Source: Topomyia yanbarensis
Lineage: Eukaryota; Arthropoda; Insecta; Diptera; Culicidae
Length of the DNA: 64,000 nt
Reading direction: 5' to 3'
Assembly: GCF_030247195.1 (NCBI RefSeq)
Contig: NC_080671.1
Coordinates: forward strand, 5,360,501-5,424,500
Below are positions 54,965 to 64,000 of this stretch, piece by piece. Numbering within the stretch: position 1 is the stretch's first letter; every line of letters begins with the position of its first letter. The position numbers were made by a program, and so were the translations under genes. The notes below the pieces were generated by a model. The model searched no databases. It was given only the letters and a program-made list of their open reading frames with translations, and was not told the DNA's origin.

Positions 54965-57900
54965 CAGGTCCGTAGCCAGGATTTTGTTTCGGGAGGGGCT
55001 TAAAAATTATTGCATAAATGTATTAATGCTGATGACTTGAGATAGTCACTGGAAACTGAACGTAATTATGAAAAGTGAAAACTATTCCAAAACTAAGACA
55101 ATAGACATTAAAAAACCCTAAAAGTATGATGTCTGTTACAAGAAATGCTATAGCGCATCGACGAATTTGATTATTATTAATTTAGAAATTTCTCTAGTTA
55201 CAAAAATGAATATTCAAGAGTTCAAAGTATTTAGGGCTACTTGAAAATGCTACGCATTCTAGATTACACGTTTACAAGGTGTAGAAGATGCTAAATTGGA
55301 ATGAGTAGAAAAATATCCAAAAACCCGTCTCACGAAACTTTACACGCATTTGCTAATCAAGAGAACGAAATCAACGTCAAGGTTTTCTCCATGGATAGGA
55401 ATATATCAATGTGAAATCCAAGTTTACGGTTGCAAAGGATGTCCGCACAAAGTAAATGTCGAAATTTGCTTCAAATATTCTGATAAGGCAGGCGATTTGT
55501 AGATGCTGAAAATAGGTTTATCTCCTATTTTCGTGATCAGGCGTCTTGCTATTATTACTAGTTCTGTGACTTCATCCGAAGTTTGCGTTAACTCAACTTT
55601 ATGAAATTTTTAATTTAAATGATACTGATTATGTCGTGATCATAACAATCCTGAGAAAAACACATGTTTTGCCTTTCTCATATAGAAAGTTTATGCAATC
55701 ATTCTTAAAATCGTCAACCTAATTCCGGCCGAGAGAGCCAAGTGTCATATGACTCAGTTCGTCGAGATCGGAAAATGTTTGTGTGTATGTAAGTGTGAGT
55801 GTATGTGTGTATGTGGAAAAATATGTCACCTCAGAGATGGCTGGACCGATTTGCACAAACTTAGTCTCAAATGAAAGCTACAACCTTCCCATCTGCCGCT
55901 ATTGAATTTTTTATTGATTGGACTTCCGGTTCCGGAGTTACGGGTTGAAGAGTGCGACCACACAGCAAATTCCCATACAAACTGAAATGAAAAATTCTCA
56001 AAGGGGGGAGTAAGGGAAAATTTCAAAATCGAATTTGCATTTTAGATGCCAAATGACTTTAAAATGCATGAAACGTTGAGATTTGATGAAATCTCGAAAA
56101 AAAAATTTGACAAAAATTGACTTTTTTGGACAGGCATATTTTTGCCTTTTTCATATAGAATGGTTATGCAATCACTCTAAAAATCGTCAACCTAATTTTT
56201 TGATCCATAAAGGCTTAAATAGGAGTATGCAATGAGGGATTGCTACTTTAAAATTAAAACTATTTTAAATTTTTTTAACACGTTGAAAATTTTCGGCAGC
56301 GTCCGGACCCCCCGGATCTTCCTCCTTGATCCGCCATGCCATGGAATCGTAGTTTGGACAATGAGAAAGACACAATTGCACAATTCAGGTGGATTAACTC
56401 AGGTTTTTTTTATTTTACTCTCGTGGACAATGGGTTAAAGACTGTCTTCGACAATATTATCAGGCAAGTGAGAATAACTATCTATTTATTTATCTATTTA
56501 AGTAGATTCTTTTTAGATACTTTTTATATCATTGGACTTACGAATTAAAAATATCGTAGACTGATTTTCCTAGGTCCCTGGAACTATAGTAAAAGTCAAA
56601 ATGTAAAGTGAGTGCAAAAAACTACTGATTTCACTACAAAGCAAGAATAAGAACCTTAGCTTTATTTACTTTCAGCGATCTTGCAAAACCGTTGGAACTT
56701 GAGAAGATTACCTAAATTAAGTAAATGTTAATTGTTAATATTATTTAACATTTAATGGTTTTATTTCGGAATTCATGGGTTTTTGGACAATGTAAAATAT
56801 ATATATTTCAATGATTTAATCTACTAATGGAAAATACCCAGAATTTAATCTACTGAGCCAAACTGCTCAGAACTTGTTCACTAATCGAAAGAAAATTAGA
56901 TAGCACTGATTAACGAATGCTTCTAATTTACGTAAAATTTGGTAAATATAACATTGATGACACCACCAAAATAACTAGAAACTTTAAACTTATAAGCTTA
57001 ATAATTTCAGCATCACTTGCTTCCGACACATGGAAGAGAACACATCGCACTTACATCCAATTTGCCAAAGAGGCTTTCTTTTAGAGTTGTCTGTTTTTAA
57101 ATTACAGCAAATTATCCGTTTCCTGTGAAACTATAGCGAAACTTTTTATCAATTCGTTAAACAAATATGTGGACACTCATCTGCTCAGTAATTGGTTTGT
57201 TCTTGAATAAAAATAAATAGCTCTTGATTTTTTTTCAATCATCATCAAAATTGGAAGAGATGTATAACTTCTTGAAGAAAGTTGTAATGTTTGTCTGATT
57301 ACTGGTTTGTTTTACCACTATTTGGGAAAAAGTTTCAATTAAAGTACGGATAACGACGACGAAATGAGAAGATCAGAGCGCAATTCCGAAAGCACTCGTG
57401 GTGAGTGTACAAAAGATAAAAGATAGAAGAGTGATCTTGAATCGATTTCGATTGGTTGGTTTTTTTCCTCTCTTTTCTCTCTTATTTAAGATTATCTCTC
57501 TCATTTTATTCCATGACGAGCAAAAACAGAACGAAAGACTGTCACATACTGAAGACATGAAATCGAAACACTTATCCAAACTTATTGGCTTATAGATTCA
57601 ATCAGTCCCAACATTCTAGCCGCCCTTCGTGATTGCCTATTGTTTTACCACTTTTTGACGCGTCCACTTTTAAAATAATTTTATTTTACACGTTTTTGCA
57701 GATATCACGGATTTATGGATTAACAGTGTATTAGTACGGAACGAATTACTCGTAAAATGAAATGAAGCGTCAATAAAAATGGTATTGCGTTAAAATGACG
57801 CGAAAAAAATTGTCTTCTCGGCTGCATCGTTCTCAGACAAATTGAAATACTTTTTGTGTAGCACAGTACAGAGTACAGAGTGCACAGTGTGCGCTGACCT

Positions 57901-58851
57901 AATACAGAAATTAAAAATTGTGTGTAATTCAAAAACTTATCGTTTAAAAATAACAAACGGGATCGTGGGTCTGTTATATATTTCCTTATGTAAACATAAT
58001 ATAACGAGTTTAAATATTTGTCTGGCAGATCTCGCGCAAGCGCTTAGTCATTGCACGTGGACACCTGTTTACGAGGCGAGGAAATATTTTTTTGCTCACC
58101 AACTATGTCTTGGTGGGGGGGGGGAGTTGTTCTTTTCTATCTCGCTATTGTACATTTCCCTGTCATCATCGTAGTTGCTGTCTTTATGTTCGCGAATATC
58201 TGATTTCTCCCAAATGTGACATTAATCTGCGAGTAAGCGGTATCCGATCTTGTAGCGGAACATTGATTTTCTCATCGTCCATATATAGGAGGATTTTAGT
58301 TATAGCATTCTCACATACAACCATGTGTTTTAAGTTGATCGAAATGAATGGTTTCGTCTGTGCTAATTTGTTGAGCGCTAAATGCCTGACATGGTAGAAC
58401 TCGATAAAGGCGGCTTCCGAAAGTCTAACCTCCATTTACACCTTCAGGAAATGTTCCACATTATTAATGCTCGGTCCTATGCGAATCATCAATAATTTTA
58501 TAATCACCGTATTTGGCTGGAGCAACACTTCGTGCTTCTGCTACTCACTGATCTCGATAGATTACTACAGCAACAATTATAGTAACAGTTTATTCTTCAG
58601 ACAAGACAATATAAAAGTTACTATTTTTGTCGTTCGCTTCGCACTGGCTCGAGCAAAAGCATAAAGTACACTGAATTTCGTGACCATTGCCTTTGGTGGT
58701 TATAAATAGTTTTCTTCAACTTTTTCTCAATAATTTGTTCAAACCAAATCAGGAACAAATTTTGTTAAAAGTAGCCGGTTTTATAAATTTATTTTTAAAA
58801 AATTTCGGGAGGGGCTTTAGCCCCCTAGCCCCCCCTCTGGCTACGTGCCTG
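54965..58851. mobile_element. hAT transposon copy 2 (longer)
   Basis: The ends CAGGTCCGTAGCCAGG and CTGGCTACGTGCCTG are flanked by a perfect 8-bp duplication ATGTCGAA (54957-54964 and 58852-58859). It aligns with 2015-3928 but keeps about 1 kb (57155-58185) and about 110 bp (58315-58430) missing there, and carries the 55670-56372 insertion. The minus-strand frame at 58184-58435 (SEAAFIEFYHVRHLALNKLA then KTKPF-like residues, and ILLYMDDEKINVPLQDR) and the KCDVFSSMCRKQVMLKLL block near 57050 may be exon relics of a lost transposase. I do not recognise a hAT catalytic domain. Confidence 0.85.
55670..56372. mobile_element. (GT)n-containing repeat, type B, inserted in hAT copy 2
   Basis: It is absent from the same place in copy 1. 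The ends TGCCTTTCTC and GAGAAAGACA are inverted. It contains GACTCAGTTCGTCGAGATCG, a TGTG-rich tract, then TCAGAGATGGCTGGACCGAT and AAATGAAAG. A second copy of the left-end motif at 56143-56200 suggests an internal duplication. This is a common mosquito repeat style, but I cannot name the family. Confidence 0.6.
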
Positions 58852-58927
58852 ATGTCGAAGTAAAATTTGGAACTATGCACGCATGCACTTCAGAGATAGC
58901 GTGATATCAGGAGCTGCGATTTCATTT

Positions 58928-59592
58928 CAACGCTTTTTTGTGAAAAGGGCGATACTTACAAATGTAAACATAGGGCTTTTTTCTTACATGCGAATGAGGG
59001 CTTTGAAACGCAACAAATTAATCTAAAAATTTTGATTCTACGATATTGCTTTCTTAAACTACAGAAAAAAATACAACGGGCGAAACTGTATTTTAGTTTG
59101 TTTATTTAAAATTTCGCCCTCCACGCTCCATGCAAACAAACAGGGCGATACTTTTTTTGCTAGCAGTTTAGAGGCGAAACTGTTATTTTCGTATTTTTTT
59201 AGGATTATCAAACTGATACCAGCTGTAAATAGTAACAATGATCTCTATTGAAAAAAAACCGGACGAAATCGGTGGTGTAAAACGGTAGTTATTGTAAAAA
59301 AACGTAAGGGCGATACTTCAATGCTGATAGATGGGACCGAAAAAGTAAACAATCGCCAAAGGGGCGATACTATCATTTTGTCAATTTCAATAGCAAAAAC
59401 AAATTTTAATTTAATAATTTCAAATACTTTATGAAGTTTTGGGTTTCGATCACTGAATCATGCAATCTAGGATGTCAAAAAACACAATAGTTCTTAAATA
59501 GGAAATAAAACCAAGTCTGGAAATATTCACTGTTGATTTTCTTTGAATGGTATCACTGCTAGTATCGCCCTTTTCAAGAAAAAGCGTTGATT
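58928..59592. mobile_element. TIR element with GGGCGATACT repeats
   Basis: The outer arms TCAACGCTTTTT and GAAAAGGGCGATACT (58928-58960) are inverted at 59558-59592. The word GGGCGATACT or GGCGAAACTG occurs about eight times inside, on both strands (near 58946, 59085, 59112, 59142, 59172, 59309, 59365, 59562). No gene and no clean target duplication. Confidence 0.55.
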
Positions 59593-60685
59593 TCTTAGTT
59601 CTCAGTCGCGATGGAAATTTGAGTAAAATATAAACTTCAAATCGATTAAAAAAAATCGTTTTTTTTTGTTTCAGTACAATATATAACCCCTTTAGGAAAA
59701 TTCAGTTTTCCCACCACAATATAGATATTTTATTAATAGAGCATTAACAATAATTCGTTGGTATGTCTATTTTATGGGCCATTTTTTCGCTTTCCCATTG
59801 ATTTGGTTTGAGATTTCTAGCACTGATGTTGTCCTATGCTGATTTGAGCGATTCTCTTAGTCCTGCCACTATCCCATGTAGTAAGTGTTATCAAAAACAT
59901 CGCGAAGCATCATGTTCTAAATGCTCTCAAACGATATAATATCCGAAGAGTGATAAGAGTTATAAGAAATGTCTCATCACACTGTTAGGTGGATTAAACA
60001 CGTTTTTTTCTGTCGGTCTCCGTCCACACTGAGTGCTTGAGAGGTGACTCTACCTGCTGTACTCAACATGTAAACAATCAGCACAGGGGGGAACCAATTG
60101 ATTTACTTCTCATACAAAAAAATTGACCAGAGATTTGCCACCTCAGAAAATTCAGCAACCTCGGCTGGGTTTAAACACAGAGCTACTGGGGACGATTTTC
60201 GCGCTAAATCGTATTCAGAGTGGGCAACACCCTCTCAGATTTTAATGAAACTTTCTGTTCATGGGAACTTTGTCACAAAAAGCCACATTGCATACTTTGT
60301 TTTTCTAGACTGTCTTTTGAAAAGAGTCAAACGTTTTTCACCATTTTTTTTCAAATGGCTATAGTCTGAAAATGACAAATCCTACAAAAAAATGTTTTGG
60401 GAGTTATTTTCACAAAATTAGTCAAATTTTTGAGTAAAAATATTGAAAAAAAATTTTCATCAACTTCTACACTGAAAAAATCGATTTTAAATAATTAAAG
60501 TCGATTTACAAAAAAAAAACCATCTTTGATTTGGATAAAAATTTGTTCCAAGGTAGGCAATTATGTTCCCTACCTACCGTCAAAAATTCAAGTTGGGCAC
60601 TTTTAAGGAAAAAAAGTTATTTGAAAAAAAACTTTTCCTTGTCCAAACTGATTCGTTTTTCAGTGTATTTTTATTCTGGGTCCGT
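59593..60685. other. Intergenic DNA, nothing recognisable
   Basis: AT-rich. The 88-codon frame at 60098-60364 has no identifiable motif. Confidence 0.45.
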
Positions 60686-61642
60686 ATCCCAGAGACCAGA
60701 TTTTACAATCCCGAGGAGAGAACCCAGACTCCAGATTCCATAGCCCAGAGTCCAGAGTCCCGAGGAGAGAGACCAGAATCCAGAGTCGCGAGTCCTTAAC
60801 CCAAAATACAGAGGCGCGTCTAGAGTCCAGAATACAGAGTTCAGTGTCGAGAATACAGAGTCCAGAGTCCATAGCGCAGCGATCAGAACCCAGAGTTCCG
60901 AAGACAAAGCTCAGAATCCAGAATCCAAAGTTCCGAGTGCAGAATGAAGAGTCCAGAGCGCAGAGCTCAGATGCTAAGAGTCCAAAACCTAGAGTCCAGA
61001 GCCCAAAGATAAAAAATCAGAGTCTAGAGTTATTATCCCAAGATACTGAGCCCAGAATCCTCAGCACATACTCTAGAGTCCAGAATCTAGCGTGAAGAGT
61101 GCAGCATCCAGAGTTCAAAGTCCAGAATCTAGAGCTCAGAGTTCAGAGACGAGAATCCTGAGACCAGAGTTTAGAGTCCTCAACCCAAAATATTGAGGCC
61201 AGTGTCCCGAGTTCGGAGCCCAGAGTCCAGAGCACAGAGTCCAGAGACCAGAATCCAAAGCCCAGAGTCCTCAGGCCAAAATGCTAAGCCCAGCGTTCCG
61301 AGTTCAGATCCCAGAGTCTATAGCACAGAGCTCAGAGACCAGAATCCAGAGTCCAGAGTCCCGAGAAGAGAGGCCACAATCCAGAATCCAGAGACGCGAG
61401 TGCAGAGCCCAAAGTTCAGATTCCAGAATGAAGGATCAAAACCCAGATACCAGACCCCATGGTTCAGAGTGCATAGTACATAAATTCGATGCCAGCGCTA
61501 AGAGTCCATCATCCAACGACGAGAGTGAAGAGTCCAGAATCTAAAGCTCGGTGTCCATTGTCCAGAGACTAGAATCCAGAATCCCGAGGAGAGAGACAAG
61601 AGTCCAGAATCCAGAGTACAGATACCAGAGTTCACAGTCCAG
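60686..61642. repeat. Degenerate short-period satellite, CCAGAGT family
   Basis: About 950 bases made of words such as CCAGAGTCC, CCAGAATCC, CAGAGTTC and GAGAGACCAGAATCC with a period of roughly 7-8 bases that drifts. Longer echoes occur (TCCCGAGGAGAGA at about 60705, 60750 and 61588). Open frames on both strands arise from the repeat and show Ser-Pro-Glu-Ser type iterations only. Confidence 0.8.
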
Positions 61643-62303
61643 ACCGTAAGTTTCGAATGCTTTCAACCTTTTATCTTAATTTGACTTAATTTGATAACTT
61701 TTTTAATTACGAAATAAACGCTAAAATCATAAATCAAATAAGTACATTTATTTTTCAAAACAAAATAGATTGACTTTTTTATTTCGATATTTCCAGCATT
61801 AGAGTAGTTAGAATAGGTTATTAGCAACATTTCCTAATATAAAAATACTTCATTGATTGTATTGTTTAATTTCAGTAGAAACTGTTTCCTATTGCCTGAT
61901 TTAATTGAAAAAAAACGTGTTCATTTTTAATAATGTTTGACCGTGTGTCACAAATTTAGATCAATGTTTTTAGTTGATATTTCAATGGCACATGATGTAT
62001 AAAATATAGTTTGATTAAAAAGTTAGAATTTTTTTCCCTATTTTGTCCAACTTTTTGTTCTAGCCACCCCATAGTGCGCCCTGCTAATAAGATATTGAAT
62101 CTAAAAGCACGCCAAACCGCGGAATAGAATAAGGTGCCATTTTAGAAGGAAAATCTTCTGGTAAAATGCGACATATTGGTCCAAAGTAAGTGACACATTA
62201 AACATGCTTTGTTAATCAAAATAATTACTAAGCATACAAAATCTGATTCAAAAATCATGGTTTTGAACGTTGTATTTCACTATGGAGTTCTTCTTGATTA
62301 AGT
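61643..62303. other. Intergenic DNA, nothing recognisable
   Basis: AT-rich, no coding or repeat structure seen. Confidence 0.45.
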
Positions 62304-62397
62304 ACCGATTTCTTCACCCTCGGTTAACTTTTAAACCAGGTTCACCAGTACGTTGAAACCTGGCTTAAGCGTTAAGCGAGGGTGAAGAAATTGGGCC
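62304..62397. mobile_element. 94-bp palindromic MITE
   Basis: ATTTCTTCACCCTCG and CGAGGGTGAAGAAAT are inverted ends. The arms continue through GTTAA, CTTTTAA/TTAAGC and ACCAGGTTTC to a short loop near 62345. No duplication was defined. Confidence 0.6.
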
Positions 62398-64000
62398 TAA
62401 AACAAGTATTTAACCCCTTCATGTCCATATTGTTTATAAACAACAACGTTTTGATTGATTCAGGCAAGATTTTCTCCCAAAAACAAGTAAGACTAGTAAC
62501 TGTGACTATCGCTTTTCATTTGAGGTCGAATAGTTGTAAGTATTATATGTAGAACTGATGGTACTGCAATCAGTGTGATTGTATTCCTATAGAGCAGTGC
62601 TCCAGGCAGCAGGATAAGTTAACAGTGAAAAATGAAGTATACCTTCGATATCTTGAAATATTATTGCAAATTGATTAAAACTATCAATTTCAATAATTTT
62701 GGACTACATTTTCCAAGTAATTGAACTATTGTGAATATCTAATGTTAGCAGGGTTACTATATTCACAGATTTTTTCGCAACTTTTGATCAAAGATTATTT
62801 TTTTACAGATGGCAGCTTTTTGACATTTTGACGAAAATTTCACAGATTTTCATAGATTTTTGGAAATATTGTGATTTTTCAGAAACTTATTACAGATTTT
62901 TTTCCTGCTTCTGTTACCACAGATGGTAAAAGATATTTTTGGCCGAAACACAGATTTCAATGTGGCATCCCTATTTGTTAGCGGTTGCATGCGTAACCTG
63001 CATGGTAGAAATCTGTGCTTTCGTTGCGCAAAGACGAAAACTTTCTTAGCAACAAATTTACGCGGATCGATGGAAAGCACAACGTTCGATCAATTCATTG
63101 TTTCATTTCCGCTTCATGTGATTCATTTCCACTCAGCCTATCCTATTTTGTTTCTGCTAATGAGTACATACTACAAAGCCTGTTAATGAATGAATATACA
63201 CAGCCATTCGAAAAACCGTTGCAAAAACGCATTTTAATCCATATATAAAATTGTTTTCGATTCTTGTATATTTAAAGTTTCGATAAATGATTAAGACCGC
63301 TGCATTCGCTACATTTGTATGCGTACTGTGGAAAAGTTACAATAATGGCAATATATAATTAGAATGCTTGGTCTATACATGACATGTGATTTTATTGTCT
63401 AAAATTTGATTTTTCTTCACCGGTCCGGGATTTTTATCACACACAATCAAATTTTTTTTACAATTTTAAAAAGCTGATCTTGTGCTATAAAGATTTAGTT
63501 CCAGATATTCCAGATCTGATGGACAATTTCATTGTGTACAACTTTGTAGAAAGCTACATCACGATCTAAAATCGCCAGAGAAAGGCATTAAATTTTTATA
63601 AAAGTTTCTAGATTCGCACGGGGCCTATTGGTTAAGAAACTTTATTCCAAAAACATTTTCATTTGTAAAAAATTGGTTTGCCTTATTTAAACAGTGTGCT
63701 CAGAATAACCTGAATGTTAGCAAAAACCCATCTTTAAGCGGAAAAAAAACACAATTCCAGATTCCACCGTTTTATGCGCACTAATGATATTTTAGGAGCA
63801 AGGAGATATAGAGAAGAGTAGATAAAATTTGAACGAAATTAGTACTCTTTTGAAAGATGCTGAGTAATACAGCAAAATGAAATAGTTTTTTTTTCTGTCA
63901 CAGATATATTTGTTTCTTCCTTTTTATTTCTTAACTCATTCTGAAGTATGCTTGATGTAATCTTGAATCAACCTTTTTGCTCTTTAGCATCTTGTGGGAT
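62398..64000. other. Intergenic DNA to the window edge
   Basis: No convincing gene. ACAGATTTTT-type words cluster at 62765-62950. The open frames at 62923-63248 are short and without motif. Confidence 0.45.

Noticed and set aside
60844..61544. Several 80-96 codon open frames rich in Ser, Pro, Glu and Arg
   Set aside because: They are by-products of the CCAGAGT-type satellite; no stop arises because of its composition.

Overview
The window looks like a transposon-dense intergenic or intronic stretch of a mosquito chromosome, most likely Aedes-like. The evidence is a 7tm_6 odorant-receptor gene with a small intron, a tRNA-derived SINE resembling Feilai, I-clade LINEs with an RNase H domain, a CsRn1-like Ty3/gypsy element, many hAT/piggyBac/Tc1-type MITEs, and AT-rich DNA between them. 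The species is inferred from repeat style, not proven. I see no rRNA gene, no stand-alone tRNA gene, no CRISPR and no bacterial-style operon. The only host-type gene is the partial odorant receptor at 13850-14629 (-).

Layout. 1-1.3 kb: broken LINE gag, minus strand. 1.7-6.7 kb: a 116-bp TTAA MITE, a hAT copy (2015-3928), a fold-back MITE, and a hAT MITE with a perfect 8-bp target duplication (5403-6674). 7-12.5 kb: an RTE-like LINE split by a 243-bp MITE and by a 3.5-kb TIR element, which itself holds a CAGTA-type element and two tiny GC-rich hAT MITEs. 13.7-14.6 kb: odorant receptor exons. 15.16-31.58 kb: one Ty3/gypsy element carrying five independent insertions (piggyBac-like MITE, 423-bp MITE, a 5.8-kb unknown TIR element that contains a pogo/Tigger element and a SINE, a solo LTR, and a Transib). 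Each insertion can be bounded by its target-site duplication, and the gypsy reading resumes on the far side. 33.1-39.2 kb: a full-length I element with target duplications. 40.8-48.7 kb: a second, 5'-truncated I element split by a stack of TIR elements and by a hAT MITE. 48.7-50.3 kb: BEL/Pao and LINE fragments and a MITE. 51.9-59.6 kb: dispersed (GT)n repeats, a 1.17-kb palindromic hAT element, a long copy of the hAT seen at 2-4 kb, and a TIR element with GGGCGATACT repeats. 60.7-61.6 kb: a degenerate short-period satellite. The last 2.4 kb holds only a small MITE.

The most notable object is the Transib element at 26585-30784. Splicing two short introns gives a 648-residue RAG1-like transposase with all expected catalytic and zinc-ligand positions. 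The element has CACAGTG termini (the V(D)J heptamer) and a 5-bp target duplication. Its two ends are near-identical 0.9-kb inverted copies of the transposase-side terminus, and the diverged original far end lies stranded inside. All coordinates and alignments were made by eye.
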